Shown here piece after piece: positions 27,798 to 39,254 of a DNA stretch of 64,000 nt. Under the pieces are notes generated by a model. It did no database searches, was not told where the DNA came from, and saw only the letters and a list, made by a program, of their open reading frames with translations. Where the stretch lies: the NCBI RefSeq assembly GCF_011045195.1, contig NZ_CP049199.1, positions 3,410,001-3,474,000 on the forward strand, read 5' to 3'. The stretch is from Caulobacter soli (GTDB taxonomy: Bacteria > Pseudomonadota > Alphaproteobacteria > Caulobacterales > Caulobacteraceae). The position numbers and the translations under genes were made by a program. Every line of letters starts with the position of its first letter. Position 1 is the first letter of the stretch.

Positions 27798-29246
27798 CTA
27801 GGCCGTCGGCAGCGTCCCCGTCTCCGCCACCTGCTTGAACCAGCCGTACGACGCCTTGGGCCTTCGTACGCCGGTCGTTCGGTCCATCGCCACCAGGCCG
27901 AACTTCGACGTGTAGCCGATGTCCCATTCCCAATTGTCGATCAGGGTCCAGGTGAAGTAGCCGCCGATCCGCGACCCGGACTCCATGGCGCTCTTCACCG
28001 CTTCGAGGTGGCGGCGCAGGTATTGGCTGCGAAAACCGTCGTCGAGCACCGCCGGACCGTTTCCGAACGGATCCGAGCAGCCGTTCTCGGTGATCAGCAC
28101 CGGCGGATTGCCATAGTCGCGGCGGATCCGCGTCAACACCTCGACCAGGCCCGACGGATCGATCTGCCGGCCGAAGGCGTCCAGCTCCGCGCCCCTGGGC
28201 GGCGCGCCGGGGGCGATGTGGCTGGCGCTGCCGAGGTCCAGGTTCACATAGGCCGGGGCGTAGTAGTTGACGCCCAGGAAGTCGATCGGCTGGTGGATGG
28301 TCTTCAGGTCGCCGTCGCGCAGGTGCCCCTTGAGGAAATCGGCCATCAGGACCGGATAGGCGCCCTTCAGCAGCGGATCCAGCCAGGCGCGGTTCCACAG
28401 GGCGTCCAGGCCGCTGGCCGCCGGCCGGTTCCAGAACGCCAGCGGCCCGCCGGCCACGCGGCAGGGCTGCAGCGCCAGGGTCGTGCCGATCCGCAGATCG
28501 TCGTGCGCCGCGCGCAACGCCTGGATCGCCAGGCCCTGGCCCAGGTTCATGTGGTGGGTGGTCGGGCCCAGCAGGGCGATGTCCTTCAACCCCGGCGCAT
28601 GCTCGCCCAGCACATGACCGAACACCGTGTGCACGGCCGGCTCGTTCAGGGTGATGACATGCTTGAGCCGATCGCCCAGCCGCCCGACCACGGCGGCGGC
28701 GTAGTCGGCGAAGCTCTTGGCGGTGTCGCGCGCGCTCCAGCCGCCCTTGTCCTGCAGCGCCTGGGGCAGGTCCCAATGGAACAGCGTGGCGTAGGGCGTG
28801 ACGCCCTTGGCCAGGCAAGCGTCGACCAGGCGGTCGTAGTGGTCCAGCCCGGCGGGATTGACCGTCCCCTCCCCTGTCGGCAGCACCCGCGACCAGGCGA
28901 TCGAGAACCGGAAGGCCTTCAGGCCCGCGCCGGCGATCAGGTCGACGTCCTCGGCGTAGCGGCGATAGCTGTCGGTGGCGACGTCGGCGTTCGAGCCGTC
29001 CTTGATCCGCCCCGGCTGCTTCTCGAAGGTGTCCCAGATGCTGGGGCCACGCCCGTCGGCCTCGGGCGAGCCCTCGGTCTGGAAGGCCGCCGTCGCCACG
29101 CCCCAGACGAAGTCGTCGGGGAACTGCCTCGACTTGACGGTCGCCTCGGTGGAGCCTACCCGGTCGCAACCGCTCAGGCCAAGGCTGGCCGCTCCGCCCG
29201 CCGCCAGCGCGCCCAGCGCCCGACGGCTGATCCCCCTGTCGTCCAC
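27798..29246 (-). CDS. exported family GH1 beta-glucosidase (Tat lipoprotein type)
   Basis: A 482-residue glycoside hydrolase family 1 enzyme that splits beta-glucosides. The acid/base Glu is in TLNEPAVH and the nucleophile Glu in LITENG; FVWGVATAAFQTEG and WSRVLPTG are further GH1 marks. GTG 29246 is favoured: AGGGGG lies just upstream and the product then begins with a twin-arginine signal (SRRALGALAAGG) ending in the lipobox-like LSGC. ATG 29312 would add 22 residues ahead of the signal. Export of a GH1 enzyme by this route suggests a periplasmic site; GH1 enzymes are more often cytoplasmic. Confidence 0.88.
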   Translation of the reverse strand: MDDRGISRRALGALAAGGAASLGLSGCDRVGSTEATVKSRQFPDDFVWGVATAAFQTEGSPEADGRGPSIWDTFEKQPGRIKDGSNADVATDSYRRYAEDVDLIAGAGLKAFRFSIAWSRVLPTGEGTVNPAGLDHYDRLVDACLAKGVTPYATLFHWDLPQALQDKGGWSARDTAKSFADYAAAVVGRLGDRLKHVITLNEPAVHTVFGHVLGEHAPGLKDIALLGPTTHHMNLGQGLAIQALRAAHDDLRIGTTLALQPCRVAGGPLAFWNRPAASGLDALWNRAWLDPLLKGAYPVLMADFLKGHLRDGDLKTIHQPIDFLGVNYYAPAYVNLDLGSASHIAPGAPPRGAELDAFGRQIDPSGLVEVLTRIRRDYGNPPVLITENGCSDPFGNGPAVLDDGFRSQYLRRHLEAVKSAMESGSRIGGYFTWTLIDNWEWDIGYTSKFGLVAMDRTTGVRRPKASYGWFKQVAETGTLPTA

Positions 29247-29338
29247 GCTCGCCCCCTGTGCCCGTCGGGAGTCGCCCGCCCCCGTGCGGAGGTCAGGATG
29301 AGCGCAAAGCATGAGGTTTGGCTAGGGCGCCCGTCCGT

Positions 29339-31162
29339 TCAGGCCCGACGGCCCTTCACATAGGCGTCGATCACGCCTTCCAGCTGGGTCAGCGGGACAT
29401 TGCCGCCCATGACCACGGCGTCGTCGAAGGTGCGCAGGTCGAAGCGGGCGCCGAGCGCGGCCTGGGCCTTGCTCCGCAGCCGGACGATCTCGCTGTGGCC
29501 CACCTTGTAGCCGCAGGCCTGGCCCGGCCAGGCGCAGTAGCGGTCGACCTCGCCCTGCACCTCCGCGCGGGTCGAGCCGTTGGTGGTCACGAACCAGTCG
29601 ATGGCCTGGTCGCGGGTCCAGCGCTTGGCGTGGACGCCGGTATCGACCACCAGGCGGCAGGCCCGGAAGGCGATCGACTGCAGATAGCCCAGCTGGCCCA
29701 GCGGATCGCCGTCATAGGCCCCCAGCTCGTCGGCCAGCTGTTCCGCATAGAGCGCCCAGCCCTCCGAATAGGCGTTGAAGGCCAGCAGCGAGCGCACCAG
29801 CGGCAGCTTGTAGGTGTATTCGCCCTGCCAGATGTGGCCCGGCAGGCCCTCATGATAGGTCAAGGTCGGTAGCCCGTAGCGCGGCCAGATGCTCGTGTCG
29901 CGCAGGTTGATGTAGTAGTTGCCCGGCACCGTGCCGTCGATCGAACCGGCCCCGGCGTAACCGCCCGGCGCGCCGTCCTGGATCTCGACCGGCACGCGCT
30001 TAATCAGCAGATTGCCCGGCACCAGCGTCGCGAAGGCGCGCGGCAGGCGGGTGCGGATGTCGGCCACCCGGCCGTTCAGATAGGCCAGGATCTGGGCCCG
30101 GCCCTCGTCGGTGTTGGGGAACAGGTTCTTGGGATCCTCGCCCAGCGCCTTCATCCGCGCCCCGACGCTGCCCTGGGTCAGGCCCTGGGCCTTCAGCAGG
30201 ACGTCCATGCGGCCATAGAGGTCTTTGAGCTGTTCCTGGCCCATCTGGTGGACCTCGTCGGGCGTCATGCGGCTGGTGGTGCCGGCCCGCAGCGCCCAGG
30301 CGTAGTAGGCTTCGCCGTTCGGCAGCTTCCAGGCGCCGGCCTCGGACGTGGCCTTGGCGCGGTGGGCGGTCAGCTCGGCGATCTGGCGGTCCATGGCCGG
30401 GGCGATCTGGCTCTCGACGATGGCGGCGGCGCGGCGGGCGTGGTCGCCCGGGATGTCCTTGGCCTTCTTGGCCAGGCCCGTGACCAGGCCCCAGTCAGCG
30501 ACCGGCTGGGCGCGGGCGCCGGTCTGCTGCTTGAGGGTCTTGTCCAGCAGGAAGTCCGGAGCGATCACGCCCAGCGCGCCGTCGTGCTTCAGTCGCGCCG
30601 TCTCGCCGTCCAGTTGGCGGGCGTAGAGCTCCAGGCGGTGCAGATAGGCCTCGACATCGGCGGCGTTGGTCACGCCGTGCTGGCTGTCCAGGAAGTCCGG
30701 CGTCTCGACGAAGGCCCCGGTGTTCTGGGCCACCACATAGGGCGCGTTGCGGTACGACCACTGCGACGACAGGCCGATGGCGTCGCCATAGGGGAAGTCG
30801 AAGCCCTCGACGGCCAGTTCGTGGGCGGTCCGGACGACGCCGAGATCCAGCGCGGCGGCGGGGCTCAGGCCCTTGCGATCGACCGCCTTCATCCTGGCGA
30901 CCCGCGCCTTGGCGGCGGCGGCCAACTTGCCCCGGCCGTCCAGGGAGCGATCGGTAAGACTGGATTTCAGGGCCGCCCGCGCGCCCTTGTCCAGGCCCAG
31001 GGCCGAGGCGTTCTCGGGATATTCCCGCATCAGGTCCTCGGCGACCGAGGACAGCAGGGCCTCGGCGGCGGCGTCGCCGGAGGTGGTGGCCAAGGCGCTC
31101 CCGCCGAACGCCGCGGCGGCCGCGCCAAGGGCTAGAACGTCACGACGATTGAACTGGCTCAC
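29339..31162 (-). CDS. DUF885 family protein (putative Zn-dependent hydrolase), Tat-exported
   Basis: A 607-residue DUF885 protein. The zinc motif HEGLPGH followed by the downstream Glu in AYSEGWALYAEQL (about 480-492) is the pattern of this family, which resembles M32/M3-like metallopeptidases. GTG 31162 is chosen: GGGAG lies eight bases upstream and the product begins with a twin-arginine signal (FNRRDVLALGAAAAAFGG). The peptide or ester substrate is unknown. It is collinear with the GH1 gene, 92 bases apart, and both carry Tat-type leaders. Confidence 0.85.
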   Translation of the reverse strand: MSQFNRRDVLALGAAAAAFGGSALATTSGDAAAEALLSSVAEDLMREYPENASALGLDKGARAALKSSLTDRSLDGRGKLAAAAKARVARMKAVDRKGLSPAAALDLGVVRTAHELAVEGFDFPYGDAIGLSSQWSYRNAPYVVAQNTGAFVETPDFLDSQHGVTNAADVEAYLHRLELYARQLDGETARLKHDGALGVIAPDFLLDKTLKQQTGARAQPVADWGLVTGLAKKAKDIPGDHARRAAAIVESQIAPAMDRQIAELTAHRAKATSEAGAWKLPNGEAYYAWALRAGTTSRMTPDEVHQMGQEQLKDLYGRMDVLLKAQGLTQGSVGARMKALGEDPKNLFPNTDEGRAQILAYLNGRVADIRTRLPRAFATLVPGNLLIKRVPVEIQDGAPGGYAGAGSIDGTVPGNYYINLRDTSIWPRYGLPTLTYHEGLPGHIWQGEYTYKLPLVRSLLAFNAYSEGWALYAEQLADELGAYDGDPLGQLGYLQSIAFRACRLVVDTGVHAKRWTRDQAIDWFVTTNGSTRAEVQGEVDRYCAWPGQACGYKVGHSEIVRLRSKAQAALGARFDLRTFDDAVVMGGNVPLTQLEGVIDAYVKGRRA

Positions 31163-31207
31163 GCTGGATCTCCCGGATTCGCCGGGAAACCTAGCGCATT
31201 GAACAGC

Positions 31208-31267
31208 GACACACACTCACTCCACGACGGCGCCTTGCGCGGCGAGACCGTAGGATGAGTGTGTGTC
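31208..31267. repeat. GACACACACTCA inverted repeat, copy 1
   Basis: GACACACACTCA at 31208-31219 is exactly complementary to TGAGTGTGTGTC at 31256-31267. It lies just after the stop of the yjgN gene (31276). A second copy with identical arms lies at 32431-32491, on the other side of the same gene. Confidence 0.85.
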
Positions 31268-31275
31268 CCTTGGCT

Positions 31276-32337
31276 TCAGATGCTGCTGATGCCGAACGCG
31301 TCGGCCAGGCCTTCGTCGCCGCCCGAGCTCCGCGGGGCCTGGCGGACGTTGGACAGATCCACCGTGCCCGTGCTCGACAGGCGCGAGATCACGAACCGCG
31401 CCGAACGCGCCTCGACCACCGGCAGCAGGAAGCCCAGGGTGAAGATCAGGATCAGCGCGTTGGTCAGGCTGAGCACGATCAGGTCGACCGCCTTCAGCGA
31501 GATGGCGAAACGCGCTTCGTCCACGCGGATCGCGCCGATCACCGCCCGGATCACCGCGGCGTGGTAGGCGGCCGAGGCCAGCACCACGGCCAGGATGTAG
31601 ACCAGCATGAAGGCGTAGAGGCGACCGATGAACGCGAAGTCAGGCGCGCCGCCCGCGGTCGGCATGGACTTGAGCATCATGACGATCAGGGCGACGTAGC
31701 CGCCGATCCCCACCAGCCAAGCCAGGGTGAACGGGGCGTAGAGGCCCTCCTTGTCCGACCGTTGCCAGCTCAGTTTCTTGTCGCCATAGGCCAGGGCGCC
31801 CCACAGCTGACCCGACAGACGCATGCTCATGGCCGGCGCGAACCAGCCCAGGGTGATCATGGTCAGCAGGAAATAGCCCAGATACGACCAGCCGAACTTG
31901 GCGGGCGAGCCCGTTAGCTGGAACCGCTTGCCACGCCAGCGCGTGCGGCCGGCCAGGTAACGGAACGCCATGAACACCGCCGCGCCCAGCGCCACGATCA
32001 GGGCGATGTAGAGCGGCAGGATCAGCAATGCGAAGCGCTTGTCGACCACGGTCAGGCCGATCACGGCCAGATAGGGAACCAGCAGGATCACCACGCCCAG
32101 CAGGAAGCCCAGGAACAGCTCCAGGCCCTTGCCGGTGTAGCTGAAGGCCTCGCCATTCAGGCTGACCTTTTCCCAGATCCGCCGCCGCGTCGCGGTCCTG
32201 GCCCAGAAGCTGTAGATTCCGAACGTCACCAGGTAGAGCAGGCCGTTCTTGATCCCCAGCCCGACGAAGTCCGACGATTTCAGCGTCTGGCCAAACGTCA
32301 GCGTCTCGCCCGAAGCGGGCGTGGTCGCGTCCGTCAT
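31276..32337 (-). CDS. YjgN/DUF898 family membrane protein
   Basis: A 353-residue polytopic membrane protein of the YjgN (DUF898) family. LKSSDFVGLGIKNGLLYLVTFGIYSFWARTATRRRIWEKV near the N-terminus, with GEAFSYTGKGLELFLGF after it, is the family signature, repeated in weaker form around residues 140-200. About eight helices are expected. No function is established for the family. ATG 32337. It is boxed in by two copies of the same inverted repeat, which is unusual. Confidence 0.85.
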   Translation of the reverse strand: MTDATTPASGETLTFGQTLKSSDFVGLGIKNGLLYLVTFGIYSFWARTATRRRIWEKVSLNGEAFSYTGKGLELFLGFLLGVVILLVPYLAVIGLTVVDKRFALLILPLYIALIVALGAAVFMAFRYLAGRTRWRGKRFQLTGSPAKFGWSYLGYFLLTMITLGWFAPAMSMRLSGQLWGALAYGDKKLSWQRSDKEGLYAPFTLAWLVGIGGYVALIVMMLKSMPTAGGAPDFAFIGRLYAFMLVYILAVVLASAAYHAAVIRAVIGAIRVDEARFAISLKAVDLIVLSLTNALILIFTLGFLLPVVEARSARFVISRLSSTGTVDLSNVRQAPRSSGGDEGLADAFGISSI

Positions 32338-32430
32338 GAAGTCCCCCTAAAGCCCCTAACGCCACTGTGCGCGATGCAAGGAGTGGGGGGATTGCAACCT
32401 CGGGTCAACCGGCTGCTTGCCGGAGACGAG

Positions 32431-32491
32431 GACACACACTCACGCCACGCTCGGCGAACACCCGCCGTGACGCTCAGGGTGAGTGTGTGTC
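32431..32491. repeat. GACACACACTCA inverted repeat, copy 2
   Basis: The same 12-base arms as the copy at 31208 (GACACACACTCA at 32431-32442 and TGAGTGTGTGTC at 32480-32491), with a different 37-base centre. It lies 12 bases after the azoR stop (azoR is leftward and ends at 32504). Confidence 0.85.
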
Positions 32492-32503
32492 CCCAGAAGT
32501 TCC

Positions 32504-33112
32504 TTACGCCGCCAGCTTGACGATCGCGGCCTGCGCGCCTTCGACCGACTTGGCGCGGGCGTCGTCGCCCAGGGCCACGCCCTCGGCGCGGATGAAGCGG
32601 ATGTCGGTGATCCCGAAGAAGCCGAACACGCCCTTCAGATAGGTTTCCTGATGGTCGAGAAACGCGAACGGTGCGCCTTCGCCATACACATTGCCGCGCG
32701 ACGAGGCGATGATCACCGTCTTGCCGCCGGCCAGGCCTTCGACGCCGTTCGGGCCGTAGCGGAAGGTGCGGCCGGCCACGGCCAGGCGGTCGATCCAGGC
32801 CCGCAGCTGGGTCGGGATGGAGAAGTTGTACATCGGCGCGCCGATCACCACGATGTCGGCGGCCAGGAAGCCGTCCAGCAGGGCCACGCCGTCGGCGATG
32901 TCGGCCGCCAGGGCGGCGTCTTCCGGTACGGCGCCTTGACCGGCGGCCAGGTGGGCGCCCGACAGGTGATCGACCGGCTGAGCGGCCAGGTCGCGGTAGC
33001 TGACCTCCAGGCCCAGGTGCTGCGCGACCTGCGCGGCGACGATGGCCGAGGACAGGGTGCGGCTGACCGAGCCGGCGCCCAGGATGCTGGAATCGATGTG
33101 AAGAAGCTTCAT
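32504..33112 (-). CDS. azoR: FMN-dependent NADH-azoreductase
   Basis: A 202-residue flavodoxin-fold oxidoreductase of the AzoR type, which reduces azo dyes and quinones with NAD(P)H. The FMN phosphate loop is [17 protein letters not shown] (5-21), followed by [19 protein letters not shown] (about 98-116) and the family segment [17 protein letters not shown] 33112 with GGAG upstream. A LysR-type regulator is divergent from it, the usual arrangement for a regulated quinone/azo reductase. Confidence 0.92.
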   Translation of the reverse strand: MKLLHIDSSILGAGSVSRTLSSAIVAAQVAQHLGLEVSYRDLAAQPVDHLSGAHLAAGQGAVPEDAALAADIADGVALLDGFLAADIVVIGAPMYNFSIPTQLRAWIDRLAVAGRTFRYGPNGVEGLAGGKTVIIASSRGNVYGEGAPFAFLDHQETYLKGVFGFFGITDIRFIRAEGVALGDDARAKSVEGAQAAIVKLAA

Positions 33113-33176
33113 GACCGTAGAACTCCGAAGCGCCATCTGGGCGCGACGGGGGATTTAGGCCTTCATCATCCAGAGC

Positions 33177-33191
33177 ATCAGCCTATATGAT
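33177..33191. promoter_or_regulatory. LysR-type T-N11-A operator candidate
   Basis: ATCA-N7-TGAT (33177-33191) is an inverted repeat with the T-N11-A pattern recognised by LysR-type regulators. It lies in the middle of the 124-base gap between azoR and the divergent lysR gene, where such operators normally sit. Confidence 0.55.
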
Positions 33192-33236
33192 TGGATGGGA
33201 TCCATCGCCAAGAACGATAGATCAAGGAATGTCCAG

Positions 33237-34151
33237 ATGCTCGACGCCGTCACCCTCGACCAGATGCGCACCTTCCTGGCGGCCGCCGACGAGGGCAGCT
33301 TCTCGGCGGCGGGTCGAAAGCTGGGTCGCGCCCAGTCGGTGGTCAGCCAGACCTTGGCCAATCTGGAGGGCCAGCTTGGCGTTCGCCTGTTCGACCGTAG
33401 CGCGCGCAAGCCGGTGCTGACCGACCAGGGCCGCGCCCTGGTGATCGAGGCCCGCGAGGTGGCCGGCCGCATGGACGCCTTCAAGGCCCGCGCCTCCAGC
33501 CTGGCCGGCGGGCTGGAGGCCGAGGTGTCGATCGTGGTCGACGTGATGTTCCCGATGTTCGTCCTGACCCACGCGATCGGCGACTTCCAGGCCCATTTCC
33601 CCGACACGGCGCTGCGCGTCCATGTCGAGACCTTGGGCGCGGTCGTGCAGCCCGTTCTGGACGGACGCTGCGCCTTCGCCGTGATGGGCGCCCTGCCCGA
33701 CTTCCCCGTCACCCTGGTGCGCGAGCAGTTGCAGTCGCTGCGCCTGATCCACGTCGCCGCCTGCGACCACCCGCTGGCCGCCTTCAAGGGTCCGGTGCCG
33801 ACCGAGGAGCTGGCGCGCCACGTTCAGTTGGTGCTGACCGACCGCTCGTCCCTGACCCAGGGCCGCGAATACGGGGTGTTCTCGCCGCGCACCTGGCGCC
33901 TGGCCGATCTCGGCGCCAAGCACGCCTTCCTGCTGGCGGGCCTGGGCTGGGGCGGCATGCCGTCGGACCGCGTCGAGGCCGACCTGAAGTCCGGCGCCCT
34001 GGTCGAGATCAAGCTGAGCGACGCGCCCGCCGCCGGCTTCATCATGCCCTGGTACGCCGCGCACCGCCCCGACGCCCCGCCCGGTCCGGCCGGTCGCTGG
34101 CTGATCGAGCGGCTGAAGGACACGGCGGCGCGGTGCCCGAGCCAGGAGTGA
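33237..34151 (+). CDS. LysR-family transcriptional regulator
   Basis: A 304-residue LysR regulator. The winged helix-turn-helix is at about 7-66 (FLAAADEGSFSAAGRKLGRAQSVVSQTLANLEGQLGVRLFDR), followed by the co-inducer domain (about 90-295). ATG 33237 has AAGGA eight bases upstream; an in-frame ATG at 33195 would start inside the probable operator region. It is divergent from azoR, so the likely targets are azoR and itself. The ligand is unknown, perhaps a quinone or other electrophile. Confidence 0.9.
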   Translation: MLDAVTLDQMRTFLAAADEGSFSAAGRKLGRAQSVVSQTLANLEGQLGVRLFDRSARKPVLTDQGRALVIEAREVAGRMDAFKARASSLAGGLEAEVSIVVDVMFPMFVLTHAIGDFQAHFPDTALRVHVETLGAVVQPVLDGRCAFAVMGALPDFPVTLVREQLQSLRLIHVAACDHPLAAFKGPVPTEELARHVQLVLTDRSSLTQGREYGVFSPRTWRLADLGAKHAFLLAGLGWGGMPSDRVEADLKSGALVEIKLSDAPAAGFIMPWYAAHRPDAPPGPAGRWLIERLKDTAARCPSQE

Positions 34152-34167
34152 GCGCCTCGCCCCAAGC

Positions 34168-35133
34168 CTACCGACCCAGCGCCCGCACGTTCACGCGCCA
34201 GACCTCGCCGGCCTTGTAGTCGGCGATCCACACCGAGCCGAAGGCCACGGCGGTCGCGCCGGTGCCGCGCCCTCCCGAGAAGCTTTGGACGACTTGGCCC
34301 GTGCGCTCGTCGAGGCGCGTCAGGGGCCGGCCGCTAACCGGCAGCCACACCCCGCCCTCGCCCACCGCGATGTCGCCGCCGCCGGTCAGGGGCGCGCCGG
34401 TGACGACGCTGGCGACCTCCGCATTGGTGCGCGGATCGAGCCGCGAGACGGCGTTATTCTTCAGGTGCATGACCCAGATCGCGTCACGCCCCACGGCCAT
34501 GAACCGGGGTCGCGCCCCCGCCGCGATGGTGGATAGGACGCGGTTGGTCTTCGGGTCGATGCGCGACACCACGCCCGCGTCGGTGCTCGACACCCAGACC
34601 GAACCGAAACCAAAGACCACGCTGGAAGCACCGGCGGGCAAGGCGATCCTGGCCAGAATCGCGCCGCCGACGGGATCGACGCGGGCTACGGCGGCCGATC
34701 CGTCGTCGGCGCGGATCGTGACCCAGACGCTGCCGGCGCCCACCGCCAGACTGCCTTCGCGCTCGGGGTCCAGCGGCAGCGGGAAGCGACGGTCGATCGC
34801 CAGGGTGACCGGATCGACGCCCATCAGGACGCCGGCCTTGCAATCCACGACCCAGACCCGACCCAGGCCCGTGGTGATGCGATGGCAAGACTGCCCTCCG
34901 GTCGCCACCGTGCCGGTGATCCTGTTCGTGCGCGGATCGATCCGATGCAGCCCGCCCGGCTCGTAGCTGGCCAGCCACATCTGGCCGAACCCGGCGACCA
35001 TCCAGTCGGGCTGATCGGCGACCGTGAACCTGGCCGCGATCGGCAGGTCCGTGCGAACAGGCGGCAGGTCGGCGGCGACGCTCACCTGGGCCATCGGCAG
35101 AAGGACGGCGAGCATCGGGACGAGATTGCGCAT
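34168..35133 (-). CDS. exported YncE/Vgb-like beta-propeller protein
   Basis: A 321-residue protein with a Sec signal peptide (1-20, cleavage near VAA). The rest is a chain of about seven blades of 40-45 residues with the repeated patterns FGSVWV, RIDPxTN and VARVDP, as in YncE/virginiamycin B lyase-like propellers. No catalytic residues can be recognised, and many such proteins only bind. ATG 35133. It stands apart from its neighbours, convergent with the lysR gene. Function unknown. Confidence 0.7.
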   Translation of the reverse strand: MRNLVPMLAVLLPMAQVSVAADLPPVRTDLPIAARFTVADQPDWMVAGFGQMWLASYEPGGLHRIDPRTNRITGTVATGGQSCHRITTGLGRVWVVDCKAGVLMGVDPVTLAIDRRFPLPLDPEREGSLAVGAGSVWVTIRADDGSAAVARVDPVGGAILARIALPAGASSVVFGFGSVWVSSTDAGVVSRIDPKTNRVLSTIAAGARPRFMAVGRDAIWVMHLKNNAVSRLDPRTNAEVASVVTGAPLTGGGDIAVGEGGVWLPVSGRPLTRLDERTGQVVQSFSGGRGTGATAVAFGSVWIADYKAGEVWRVNVRALGR

Positions 35134-35183
35134 GGCGCGAGGCTACAAGCTGCAGCGCTCGCGCTCAATGCGAATGATTCTCA

Positions 35184-37849
<2,666 letters not shown>

Positions 37850-37853
<4 letters not shown>

Positions 37854-38248
37854 TTGGCGGCGCTCAAGGTCGTTTGCAGGACGGCGATCTGGGTCAGCCA
37901 CACGTCGTGATCGTCCCCCTCCTGCCAGAGTTCGTCGAGTTCGGAGGCTGGAGCCACGACGCGCGCCAGGGCCGATCGCGCCAGGGCGACGGCGCCTTCC
38001 GGCGGCGCGCCGAGCGCGGCTTTCAGCTCGCGATGATTGTCGGGCAGGATCGTCACGTCGCCGACGGCGGCCGCGACGATGGCGGCGGCGGCCACGGCGG
38101 TCGCGCCCTCGGGCGCTTCCAGATAGCCCGCCTGCTTGGTCACATAATCGAGCGCCTGGACGACCGTGCGCCATTCCGGCGCCTCGGCCAGGTCGTCGAC
38201 GAAGTCCAGCGCGTCGTCGTTGTCGAAGGGTCCGGGAGCCCAGGCCAT
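37850..38248 (-). CDS. DUF4259 family protein inside the met operon
   Basis: A 132-residue protein beginning [20 protein letters not shown], the characteristic opening of DUF4259 (W-G-x-G-x-F-x-N-D-x-A). The rest is helical and acidic. The family function is unknown. Its start overlaps the Ddl-like stop (TGATG) and its stop overlaps the metH start (ATGA), so it is translationally locked between them. Confidence 0.8.
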
Positions 38249-39243
38249 CAGACCACCTCGACCTTCGCCCGCGCGACCGCGAGAGCGATCTGGCCGTCCA
38301 GGAAGTCGCGGAACGCGATCCCCTGGGCCTTCAAAGACTTCGGATACAGCGACGCGGCGGTCATGCCCGGCAGGGTGTTGATCTCCAGGAAGATCGGGCC
38401 GTTCGGCGTGACGATGAAGTCGCTGCGCGAATAGCCGCCGGCGCCCACGGTCTTGTGGGCCTTCAGGGCGGCCTCCTGCATGGCGGCGTTGACCTCGGGG
38501 GCGAAGGTGGCCGGGCAGATCTCCTCGGTCGTCTTGGCCAGGTACTTGCCGACATAGTCGAAGGCTCCGTCGGCCGGACGGATCTCGACGGGCGGCAGGG
38601 CGAAGACCTTGCCGTCCTGCTCCAGCACCCCGCAGGTGGCCTCGGCTCCCGCCACGAAGGGCTCGATGACATAGGCCTCGCGCGCGGCGGCGGCGTTCAG
38701 CTGTTCCAGCTCGGCCGGACCGTTGACGAAGATCAGGCCGTAGCTGGAGCCGTCGGCCACCGGCTTGGCGACCAGCTTGCCGTATTGGGCCAGGGCGGCT
38801 TCCGCGTCGGCCAGGGCCACGGTCGAGGGCGCGACGACGCCGGCCTTGGCCACGGCGGCCTTGGTGGCGATCTTGTCGAAGGCCAGGCGGCTGGACTTGG
38901 AGTCCGAGCCGGTAAAGGCCACGCCGCGCGCCTCGCACAGGGCGGCCAGGTCGCCGTTCTCCGCCGCGCCGCCGTGCATGCCCAGGACCAGCACACGATC
39001 CTCGGCCTTGGCCTTGTCCAGCGCCGCCGCGATGTCGCCGATCGGCGCGCCCTCGGTCGGCAGGTCGATCTCGAACGGTCGCTCGTGGGCCTGCAGCACC
39101 GCGTCGCTGGCCACATAGACCTGGTCGTCGGGCGCCCAGAACCACAGGTCGGCCTCCGGCAACGCCGTGGCCAAGGCCTTGGCGCTGGCCACCGAGACGA
39201 GGCGCTCGCGGCTCATGCCGCCGAAAAGGATGGTCGTACGCAT
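38248..39243 (-). CDS. D-alanine--D-alanine ligase-type ATP-grasp enzyme in the met operon
   Basis: A 331-residue ATP-grasp ligase with the full Ddl pattern: [21 protein letters not shown] (about 88-108), the ATP loop segment [10 protein letters not shown] (about 164-173), [18 protein letters not shown], the [17 protein letters not shown] region and the C-terminal GGYSRSDF followed by [18 protein letters not shown]. Such enzymes join two D-alanines for peptidoglycan. It may be a second Ddl or a ligase with another acceptor. ATG 39243. It lies between the two halves of split MetH, 11 bases after the first half, which is unexpected. Confidence 0.85.
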   Translation of the reverse strand: MRTTILFGGMSRERLVSVASAKALATALPEADLWFWAPDDQVYVASDAVLQAHERPFEIDLPTEGAPIGDIAAALDKAKAEDRVLVLGMHGGAAENGDLAALCEARGVAFTGSDSKSSRLAFDKIATKAAVAKAGVVAPSTVALADAEAALAQYGKLVAKPVADGSSYGLIFVNGPAELEQLNAAAAREAYVIEPFVAGAEATCGVLEQDGKVFALPPVEIRPADGAFDYVGKYLAKTTEEICPATFAPEVNAAMQEAALKAHKTVGAGGYSRSDFIVTPNGPIFLEINTLPGMTAASLYPKSLKAQGIAFRDFLDGQIALAVARAKVEVV

Positions 39244-39254
39244 CGTCGAAATCT

